Origin: Myxococcales bacterium
GTDB lineage: Bacteria > Myxococcota_A > Polyangia > Polyangiales > Ga0077539
Direction of reading: 5' to 3'
Assembly: GCA_030652255.1 (NCBI GenBank)
Contig: JAUSAZ010000210.1
Span: forward strand, 1-64,000
DNA: 64,000 nt
The notes under the pieces were generated by a model, which did no database searches, was not told the DNA's origin, and was given only the letters and a program-made list of their open reading frames with translations. Each line of letters opens with the position of its first letter. Positions within the stretch are counted from its first letter, which is position 1. The position numbers and the translations under genes are program-made. Below, piece after piece: positions 1 through 5,366 of the stretch.

Positions 1-135
1 GGCTCCGGCCCCGCGCTGTGCTCGGTCTTCATGGCCCACCAGACGACGGAGGCAGGCAACGCGCTTTTCAAGCGGGTCGATGAGATCGTGAGGAGCCAGT
101 GGCCAAAAGCGAAGATCGAACGCGAAGTGATCTAA
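1..135 (+). CDS. Cassette gene, 3' end only (44 aa C-terminus, unknown)
   Basis: Frame 1 is open from the window edge to TAA at 133-135 and encodes a 44-residue tail ending in KIEREVI. It contains a short helical, charged segment (ALFKRVDEIVRSQW). It sits 28 bp before the first attC site, the normal place for a cassette gene. Too little is visible to name a family. The true start lies outside the window. Confidence 0.6.
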   Translation, partial: GSGPALCSVFMAHQTTEAGNALFKRVDEIVRSQWPKAKIEREVI

Positions 136-163
136 GATCCGAAGCAGCGAGGAGTTTGTGCAG

Positions 164-254
164 GCCCAACAAGCCGATGGTGCCGACCGCTCCCGCTTCA
201 CCCACCGCCAACCCGCCGCGCCCGCTGCGGCGGCGCATCGGCCAGCCGTTAGCC
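164..254 (+). repeat. attC recombination site 1 (91 bp)
   Basis: R'' is GCCCAAC (164-170) and R' is GTTAGCC (248-254). Inside these, GCCGATG and TGCCG on the left pair with CGGC and CATCGGC-type bases on the right, leaving one unpaired base on the left arm, which is the classic extrahelical base of folded attC. The last six bases (TTAGCC) belong to the following cassette and match the complement of that cassette's own R'' at 998-1004. Confidence 0.85.
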
Positions 255-265
255 GGAGAGAGACA

Positions 266-1003
266 ATGCATCCGTGGTTGATCCTCTCGGAGCGCTTGCT
301 TGCCGCTCATCACTTGGACTCGGTGGAGTCCACCGAGTGTCGGGTGGGTCCCATTGACGGACTTGCGACGAGCGCCGCATTGGAAGCGTTCGTCGCGTGC
401 GAGCCGACAGACGCACGTGAGCTCCGAGAGCTACTCCAGCACCCCCGGCATCGCCTACTGGTGAAACTTCTGATCTTTGCCACGAAGACTGTGCCCGAAC
501 CGCTATTCGAAGACACGGTCCGCGCGGGTGTGTTGACGAGCAACGTGTCTTTCAACAAGCATTTTATCTTTCCTTGCGCGATCCTGTACGGTCGTCGGCG
601 CGTCGCCGAGAGCCTGCTCGGCATTTTCATGCACGGTACGGATCGCGAGAAATGCGGCACTTCCGGTGCGGTCTACTGGTGTTCAATACCGCGACAGGAG
701 ATGTACTGGCCGCACGATGGGGGCCGTGAGAGAGGCAGCGCAGATGGCTCCATCGATGACCTCCTCCAACTCTTCGAGGACGCAGCCCTTGAGGAGTTCC
801 TCCATAACCCTGCGCTCGACGTCCGGCGTGCGTTGGTTCCTTGGGTGGTCAGCGCCGCACGTCGGACTCCGGAACTCGGCGCACGCGCGATCGCCATCGC
901 ACAGGAGCACGTCGACGAGTACATTCGCCAACGGGTTCTCTGCGATCTCGGCGAGAGCGAGCTCATCCCTTGCCTACCACCTTCGGCCGGCAGTTCGGGC
1001 TAA
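266..1003 (+). CDS. Cassette-borne protein of unknown function (245 aa)
   Basis: The ATG at 266 follows a GGAGAGAG ribosome site and lies 11 bp after attC 1. An upstream in-frame start at 158 would read through the attC hairpin and is not credible. The protein has no signal peptide or membrane segment. Its last third (about residues 165-235) is a series of amphipathic helices (LLQLFEDAALEEFL, RRALVPWVVSAARR, GARAIAIAQEHV) that looks like HEAT-type repeats. I do not recognise a family. The TAA stop at 1001-1003 lies inside the R'' box of the next attC. Third positions are mixed and much less GC-biased than in chromosomal genes to the right, consistent with acquisition. Confidence 0.75.
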   Translation: MHPWLILSERLLAAHHLDSVESTECRVGPIDGLATSAALEAFVACEPTDARELRELLQHPRHRLLVKLLIFATKTVPEPLFEDTVRAGVLTSNVSFNKHFIFPCAILYGRRRVAESLLGIFMHGTDREKCGTSGAVYWCSIPRQEMYWPHDGGRERGSADGSIDDLLQLFEDAALEEFLHNPALDVRRALVPWVVSAARRTPELGARAIAIAQEHVDEYIRQRVLCDLGESELIPCLPPSAGSSG

Positions 1004-1088
1004 CAAGCCGATGGTGCCGACCGCTCCCGATTCACCCACCATCAACCCGCTGCACCCCGTGCGGCGGCACATCGGCCAGCCGTTGGGC
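998..1088 (+). repeat. attC recombination site 2 (91 bp)
   Basis: R'' is GGCTAAC (998-1004), the exact complement of the R' box (GTTAGCC) at 248-254 that opens this cassette. R' is GTTGGGC (1082-1088). The internal L''/L' arms (GCCGATGG and CACATCGGCC) match the other sites. The box swap relative to its neighbours supports independent capture of this cassette. Confidence 0.87.
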
Positions 1089-1158
1089 AACCTCTACGAG
1101 CAGCGAGATCCCAAGCGTAGGCCTCGCGTCGAGTCGGCATCGCTCAGGAGAATCCCCC

Positions 1159-1455
1159 GTGTCGCTTGACTTTCCCTACTACGAATCACTTCGACGTGCG
1201 AAGCACCCCGCGGCCGTATGGTGGCGAGTGGGTGACACGCTCTATTATCTGGGTCTGCTGTCCGCTATCGGCGCGGTGCCTGCGGTGATGTGGACCTTGA
1301 GAATGAGAGCGATCGGTCATGGGGGGTCCGGGCTTTGGATCGCTCTGGGGGTGTGTGGTGGGGGAGTAGTCATGTTTGGCATCGGCAACTTCGCTAAATG
1401 GCGGGCGCACGCGATGGGAGAACGCGATGGGATCTCGCATGGCAACAGCATCTGA
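1159..1455 (+). CDS. Cassette-borne small membrane protein (98 aa)
   Basis: The proposed start is GTG at 1159, eight bases after a CAGGAG ribosome site. No ATG fits better, because the frame upstream runs into the attC site. Two hydrophobic segments are clear, at about residues 29-48 (YYLGLLSAIGAVPAVMWTL) and 60-80 (LWIALGVCGGGVVMFGIG). Both ends are short and charged, so this is a two-helix inner-membrane protein. No family is recognised. Small two-helix membrane proteins are common cargo in integron arrays. The start codon is inferred. Confidence 0.62.
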   Translation: MSLDFPYYESLRRAKHPAAVWWRVGDTLYYLGLLSAIGAVPAVMWTLRMRAIGHGGSGLWIALGVCGGGVVMFGIGNFAKWRAHAMGERDGISHGNSI

Positions 1456-1500
1456 GGCATCTCCAGGGATCGATAGCCGCTCTGTGGCGACGAAGAGCGT

Positions 1501-1591
1501 GCCCAACAAGCCGATGGTGCCGACCGCCCCCGCTTCACCCGCCGTCAACCCGCCGCGCCCGCTGCGGCGGCACATCGGCCAGTCGTTGGGC
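1501..1591 (+). repeat. attC recombination site 3 (91 bp)
   Basis: R'' is GCCCAAC (1501-1507) and R' is GTTGGGC (1585-1591), perfect complements. The arms GCCGATGGTGCCG and CGGCACATCGGC pair except for one extra G on the left. A nested CCGCC/GGCGG hairpin lies between them. R'' complements the R' box at 1082-1088, as expected for the cassette in between. Confidence 0.88.
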
Positions 1592-1599
1592 AGGTATCC

Positions 1600-2079
1600 G
1601 TGAATCCAGCGCTTCGAAAAGTGCTCGACGACTCTGACGACCCCGAAGGTTGCGAGGTGCCCGGAGACAATTGGGCGGCCTTCCCGTACGACGAACTCGC
1701 GGCAAGCGTTGGGAGCATTCAGGAGACTCTACGCAACGAACTCAATCTGCCGTTTGACCGCGATGGGTATGTGCAAGACGCATCCTTTCACGACGAGCTG
1801 CGCCAACTTCATCCTGACAGCTTTCGCGCGAATGGTGTCGTAGTCCTCACTCCCGAAATCGCGGTGCGGTTCTCGAACTTCGGGCGCCTTTATACGATCT
1901 ACAGCGCCGTGCCGGACACGCTGACACACTACCCTTTGGATAGAATCAGGGCAGTGGTTGAACTGCGAGGCTGGAGATATGTGCCAGCAGACGAACTCGG
2001 CGAGATCTACGACGGCAAGAACCGCGCGTTCAACGATGGAAGAACTACTTGGTGGATCCGGTTCTTTGATTACCTGTGA
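1600..2079 (+). CDS. Cassette-borne protein of unknown function (159 aa)
   Basis: GTG at 1600 starts nine bases after attC 3, preceded only by a weak AGG. The protein is soluble, acidic at the N-terminus (DDSDDPEGCEVPGD) and rich in aromatic residues at the C-terminus (TTWWIRFFDYL). There is no signal peptide or recognised motif. Its composition (a compact acidic protein with a V-V-L-T-P-E-I strand pattern) is typical of orphan cassette proteins. It could be an immunity-like or regulatory protein, but nothing in the sequence shows that. Codon use is less GC-biased than in the flanking chromosome. Confidence 0.7.
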   Translation: MNPALRKVLDDSDDPEGCEVPGDNWAAFPYDELAASVGSIQETLRNELNLPFDRDGYVQDASFHDELRQLHPDSFRANGVVVLTPEIAVRFSNFGRLYTIYSAVPDTLTHYPLDRIRAVVELRGWRYVPADELGEIYDGKNRAFNDGRTTWWIRFFDYL

Positions 2080-2102
2080 ATGCGAACCATGCGACCCGAC
2101 GT

Positions 2103-2193
2103 GCCCAACAAGCCGATGGTGCCGACCGCCCCCGCTTCACCCACCACCAACCCGCCGCACCCGATGCGGCGGCACATCGGCCAGTCGTTGGGC
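2103..2193 (+). repeat. attC recombination site 4 (91 bp)
   Basis: R'' is GCCCAAC (2103-2109) and R' is GTTGGGC (2187-2193). It is nearly identical to site 3, with a few changes in the central loop. The left arm has the same extra G. It follows the stop of the 159-aa gene by 23 bp. Confidence 0.88.
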
Positions 2194-2348
2194 AGCCTCG
2201 GCGGGCAACGAGCGGGTGCGAGCCGGGACCAACAAGCGCCCGGCAGCCAGCGAGCCGCACGCCATGATTGTCGAGGGCAACGGTAGGCGGGGGGCTTGCG
2301 CAGTGACCTCCCCACCATTGAGCGAGCCATGAGCGCACGGAGTGACAG

Positions 2349-2648
2349 ATGCCAGCGTTGTCCGAGTACACGAACGTCTGCAACACGGCGATCCTCATAC
2401 TTCAAGAGAGGGGATTTCGCTGCTGGGCTGACGACAAGATGGAGATGTTTCGGTGCGAACGCGACGGCTGGGACTTCGCCGCGGAATCGCCGGTTGGTCT
2501 TCTCGGTCTTGTCGCAATCTTCGAGCACATGGCGCCTGCTGAGTACCGTGAATACTGGTGGAGGAAGGAAGGACCGGCCATCTATGGTTCCCTTCCGCAG
2601 GAAGCACCGGAGTTCGTACCCGTGTCCATGCGGCAGCGCCCGAAGTGA
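2349..2648 (+). CDS. Cassette-borne protein of unknown function (99 aa)
   Basis: ATG at 2349 lies six bases after GGAG (the sequence runs GGAGTGACAG then ATG). The product is a small soluble protein with many aromatic residues (GWDF, EYREYWWRKEGPAIYG) and three cysteines in the N-terminal half. The pattern NTAILILQERGFRCWADD suggests an alpha/beta fold, but I recognise no family. The cassette has an unusually long leader, 155 bp (2194-2348) between attC 4 and the gene, whereas its neighbours have 8-70 bp. The leader could hold the cassette's own promoter; I see no other gene in it. Confidence 0.68.
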   Translation: MPALSEYTNVCNTAILILQERGFRCWADDKMEMFRCERDGWDFAAESPVGLLGLVAIFEHMAPAEYREYWWRKEGPAIYGSLPQEAPEFVPVSMRQRPK

Positions 2649-2669
2649 CATGCGGGGGTCGGAGACGGA

Positions 2670-2760
2670 GCCCAACAAGCCGATGCTGCCGACCGCTCCC
2701 ACTTCACCCGTCGTCAATCCACTGCACCCGCTGCGGCGGCACATCGGCCAGTCGTTGGGC
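2670..2760 (+). repeat. attC recombination site 5 (91 bp)
   Basis: R'' is GCCCAAC (2670-2676) and R' is GTTGGGC (2754-2760). The left arm reads GCCGATGCTGCCG, so the unpaired base is C instead of the G seen in sites 1-4. The central loop has more substitutions than sites 3 and 4. The site is otherwise collinear and of the same length. Confidence 0.86.
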
Positions 2761-2824
2761 AGACAAAGTCAGCTCGGCGCGACCCGCACCTGCGTGCTGG
2801 GCGAACCGTGTCGAGGGGTAGAAG

Positions 2825-3292
2825 ATGACTCTTGATGACCTCGCCAGCGACCTCCCCAACGGGTTCCATGATGCCGAGGTCCGCAAGCTCACATTCGACA
2901 TTGCCCACCGCGTGGCGAGGATAGATCTGGACGTCTGGATTGGCCGCATCGAGGCGCCACCGGAGCTTGGCCGAGAAACGTATCGTCCAGCGGCACTGGA
3001 CATCCACGGCGTCGCTTATCTGGTGATCGAGGCGCCGGACCCCACCTATCCGTATGCGAAGGCGGGGCCGATCTCCGTGGACCTCTGCGAGCCGGTCGAC
3101 TCGGGGCGACTGCCTCCGGCCCAAGCAGGCGAGTTTGCCGCGCGCTTCTTCGTGAACGACTGGAACTCGTTCATCAGCGTCTCCGCGAGAGACGCAGCGC
3201 TTCGTTGGACTGGTGAGCCCTACGAGGCGGGCCCAAGACGAGTCGACGAGTGTGTGCCGCCCGACAAGCCGATGCAGCGGACGGGCCGCTGA
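2825..3292 (+). CDS. Last cassette gene, unknown function (155 aa)
   Basis: ATG at 2825 follows GAGGGG by about five bases. The protein is soluble, with an N-terminal LPNGFHDAEV motif followed by alternating beta strands (RIDLDVWIG, AYLVIEAPDP, GPISVDLCEP) and a C-terminal FVNDWNSFISVSA stretch. GFHDAxV proteins of this size occur as uncharacterised single-domain proteins, and I cannot assign a role. The last ten residues (PDKPMQRTGR) are encoded by the following divergent attC, and the stop lies in its loop. Such attC-encoded tails are a by-product of cassette insertion. Confidence 0.72.
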   Translation: MTLDDLASDLPNGFHDAEVRKLTFDIAHRVARIDLDVWIGRIEAPPELGRETYRPAALDIHGVAYLVIEAPDPTYPYAKAGPISVDLCEPVDSGRLPPAQAGEFAARFFVNDWNSFISVSARDAALRWTGEPYEAGPRRVDECVPPDKPMQRTGR

Positions 3293-3309
3293 ACGGCAGG
3301 CCGTCGGGC
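3259..3309 (+). repeat. Divergent, short attC-like site 6 (51 bp), end of array
   Basis: GCCCGAC (3259-3265) and GTCGGGC (3303-3309) are perfect complements in the R''/R' positions. Inside, GCCG pairs with CGGC, and CAGCGG pairs with CCGCTG, around a five-base loop with a bulge on the left. The left part (ACAAGCCGATGCAG) matches the start of the 91-bp sites, but the long loop is missing. The second T of the usual GTT core is C, balanced by G in R''. It may be a functional variant or a decayed terminal site. Confidence 0.6.
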
Positions 3310-3386
3310 GGCGGTGATGAGCGCCCATCTCCGGACGCCCTCCACCCCTGAACGGTCACGGTCGCCCACCTCGGGGCGCGCAGCGC

Positions 3387-4109
3387 TCACCGCCGACCCG
3401 CCAGGCACACCTCGACCTCGTCGGTGATCAGCCCGTCCACCACGGCCCCCAGGGCCGCGAGCGCCTCCGGGTCGTTGACCGTCCAGACCAGCACGGGGTA
3501 GCCCTGCAGGCGCATCCGCCACGCAAAGCCCGCCCGCAGCAGCCGCTGGTTGGGGCACACGAAGTCGGCGCGGCACGCCCGCAATCGCCACTCGGGGAAG
3601 AGCTCACCCAGCCGGGTGAGGGCGCCGCGCTTCGGGCGCTGCACGCCCAGCAGCAGGCCCGCCACGCAGGACGGTTCGAGGCGCTTCAGCGTGCGCACCA
3701 CGGCGTCCTGGAAGCTCTTGAAGACCACCCCTTCGAGCGACCCCGCGCGCCGCGCCACCGCCAGCACGCCCGCCTCCGTGCCGGCGACCTTCAGCTCCAC
3801 GTCGACCCTCACCCGCCCCTGGCAGAAGGTCAGCAGCTCCCCGAGGCGCGGCGGCGTCGCGACCGTCGCCGCGTCGCACGCGCGCGCCAGCTCGGCGTAC
3901 GACACGGCGCCCACGGTCACCCCCGCGATGGCGGGGTCGTGCACGCAGACGATCTCCCCGTCGGCCGTGGCCCGCACGTCGACCTCGACGAAGTCCGCGC
4001 CCAGCGCGATGGCCCGCGCCATGTGGGCGAGGGTCTGCTCGCCGGGGACGTCGGCGTAGCGCCCGCCGCGGTGGGCCACCACCAGCGGACGCGGCCGCGG
4101 CGGGATCAG
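3387..4109 (-). CDS. Glycerophosphodiester phosphodiesterase family protein
   Basis: The product (about 240 aa) belongs to the GDPD family, which hydrolyses glycerophosphodiesters to glycerol-3-phosphate and an alcohol. The metal and catalytic motifs are visible in order: AHRGG near the start, FVEVDVRATADGEIVCVHD about 30 residues later, then VDVELK in the middle and VLVWTVND near the end. The C-terminal LVWTVNDPEA and VDGLITDEVE segments are typical. There is no signal peptide, so it is probably cytoplasmic. The start is uncertain: CTG at 4109 overlaps the upstream stop (CTGA), and GTG at 4082 (VVAHRGG) is the alternative. It is the last gene of a minus-strand group behind a NAGPA-type protein that also acts on phosphodiesters. 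Confidence 0.88.
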   Translation of the reverse strand: MIPPRPRPLVVAHRGGRYADVPGEQTLAHMARAIALGADFVEVDVRATADGEIVCVHDPAIAGVTVGAVSYAELARACDAATVATPPRLGELLTFCQGRVRVDVELKVAGTEAGVLAVARRAGSLEGVVFKSFQDAVVRTLKRLEPSCVAGLLLGVQRPKRGALTRLGELFPEWRLRACRADFVCPNQRLLRAGFAWRMRLQGYPVLVWTVNDPEALAALGAVVDGLITDEVEVCLAGRR

Positions 4110-4363
4110 GCGGACCCCGCGGGCGCCGACACGGCGGCGGCGACCCCGGCCGCGTCGAAGCGCTCGACGTGCACGCGCGCCGCAGGAACCCCGGCGGCGG
4201 CGAGCGCCTCGGAGACCGCGGTCATGTAGCCCTCCGAGCCGCAGAGGAAGGTCGGCGGCTCGCCCGAGGGTGGACTCCCGGAGCCGGTTGCGAGTGCGGG
4301 GGTGCCGCAGCAGGAGCGGTCTTCGAACATCCGTCGGCCGGTCGCTCCGATGGGGAAGGACAT
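4106..4363 (-). pseudogene. Truncated FAD/NAD(P) oxidoreductase tail (85-codon frame)
   Basis: The frame encodes 85 residues. About residues 36-70 (PPTFLCGSEGYMTAVSEAL followed by GVPAARVHVERF) match the C-terminal end of the NAD-binding domain of ferredoxin/flavodoxin-reductase-like enzymes, where the CGxxxM turn and the final H-x-E-x-F are hallmarks. The flavin domain and most of the NAD domain are absent. An in-frame TAG just upstream blocks extension, and the first 30 residues look like unrelated sequence. It lies 15 bp after the phosphodiester glycosidase stop, and its own stop overlaps the proposed GDPD start. A gene remnant is more likely than a functional short protein. Confidence 0.5.
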
Positions 4364-4378
4364 CGCCCGGTGTGTGCG

Positions 4379-5251
4379 CTAGCGGGGACCATCGGCGCAG
4401 CGCGGGGACGTCAGCGCGGGGGCATCGCGGCGCACCACGACCCCGAGGTGCGTGGCGACCGCACGGGCGGTGCCGTCGCTCGGCCGGTTCACGGTGCCCG
4501 CGCGCGCGATGAACATCGCCGACGAGCCGCCCCCGTCGAGCTTCATCCCCTCCCACGCCCCGAGGCCCGCGAGGATCTCTCCGAGCTCCCGCACCGTCGC
4601 CCCGCTCGCGTCCTCCGCGCGCCCCTCGACCACCACCATGATGAGCGTGTGGCCGTCGGCCGTGAGGCCGAGCGCGGTCCGCGGGTGCCGGTCGCCGTCG
4701 TGGGCGATGGCGGCGCTCTCGCGCACCACGCCGTGCATGAGCACCCGCTCGCGCACCGCGACGAGCTCCGTCCACGCGGCGGGCACCGCGCGCCCGGCGT
4801 CGGCCCACAGCGCGGGCGCGCCCCCGGGGGTTGCGTCGAGCACCGCGGCCCTCCCGCCGGGGCCCGCGACGAAGACCGCGTCGTGGTGCTCGTGGTGCCC
4901 CTCCGGCCACGCTCGCCCCGCCCCGCGCGCCGGACCCGTCGGCGCGACCCCGCCCGCCATGTCGAAGTAGTCGCCGTTGATCGCCGCCGCGGCGCCGACG
5001 AGCCGCGCCCACCTCGCGGGGGTCCGCCCCCCTTCGCCGGGCGCGGTGGCGCGCAGCTCGATCGACGGGTCGCAGAGGTCGACGTAGAGCGCGTGCACCG
5101 TCGTGTGCAGCGCGCCACGGTGCACGGCGCGGCGCAGGTAGCGGAGGCCCCGAGCGGGGTGCGTCACGCGGTCCTGCGCGTGGGCCGGCGCGGCGTGCGC
5201 CACGGCGAGGAGGCCGATCACGACCAGGGCGTTTTGCACCGCGCGCAGCAT
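4379..5251 (-). CDS. Secreted phosphodiester glycosidase (NAGPA-domain) protein
   Basis: The product is 290 aa. Starting at the methionine at 5251 gives a clean signal peptide (LVVIGLLAVAHAAPAHAQ) cleaved after AHA/Q, whereas earlier starts add an Arg-rich stretch. The mature part has the features of the NAGPA/phosphodiester glycosidase (DUF2233) family: AAINGDYFDMAGG, PRTALGLTADGHTLIMVVVEGR, a GLGAWEGMKLDGGGSSAMF core, and a final NRPSDG...ATHLGVV. Members remove sugar-phosphodiester caps or act on cell-wall polymers. A periplasmic or secreted location is predicted. It lies upstream of the oxidoreductase fragment and the GDPD gene on the same strand. Confidence 0.82.
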   Translation of the reverse strand: MLRAVQNALVVIGLLAVAHAAPAHAQDRVTHPARGLRYLRRAVHRGALHTTVHALYVDLCDPSIELRATAPGEGGRTPARWARLVGAAAAINGDYFDMAGGVAPTGPARGAGRAWPEGHHEHHDAVFVAGPGGRAAVLDATPGGAPALWADAGRAVPAAWTELVAVRERVLMHGVVRESAAIAHDGDRHPRTALGLTADGHTLIMVVVEGRAEDASGATVRELGEILAGLGAWEGMKLDGGGSSAMFIARAGTVNRPSDGTARAVATHLGVVVRRDAPALTSPRCADGPR

Positions 5252-5366
5252 GGATCCCCGTGTATCCGAAGGAGCCCGCGGACGCCATCGGCGCCCGGCG
5301 CGGTGCAGGGCCCACGTCAGCGGCGCCGTGACGACCCCGGGCGCCATCGACGTGAGCGGTCATCGG

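Larger units (their letters stand above)
1..3309 (+). mobile_element. Distal part of an integron gene-cassette array
   Basis: Six sites with attC architecture alternate with single short plus-strand genes, one gene per unit, and each gene stops just before or inside the next site. The five complete sites are all 91 bp. They open with a GCCCAAC-type R'' box and close with a GTTGGGC-type R' box. The unit between 249 and 1004 begins with TTAGCC and ends with GGCTAAC, whereas the others use TTGGGC and GCCCAAC. Box changes that travel with the cassette are the mark of site-specific cassette integration. Genes and attC sites point rightward, so the integrase and attI should lie to the left of position 1. 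The array ends near 3309, where ordinary high-GC chromosome resumes. No integrase is present here, so the integron call rests on the sites and layout. Confidence 0.86.

Noticed and set aside
158-1003. Longer form of the 245-aa cassette protein starting inside attC 1
   Set aside because: The added residues (NKPMVPTAP-like) are encoded by the attC hairpin, and the ATG at 266 has its own strong ribosome site.
164-2760. Conserved peptide NKPMVPTAP...HIGQ encoded by five repeats as a protein family
   Set aside because: The peptide arises because attC sites happen to be open in one frame. The sites are DNA recombination elements.
164-3309. Repeats as REP/MITE elements or a CRISPR array
   Set aside because: Units are 91 bp with gene-sized spacers, directional, and have R/L box structure. 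CRISPR repeats are 20-50 bp with short spacers.
3387-5363. A single 658-residue minus-strand protein
   Set aside because: Only the last 240 residues resemble a family (GDPD). The remainder is Arg-rich shadow of the NAGPA gene in another frame.
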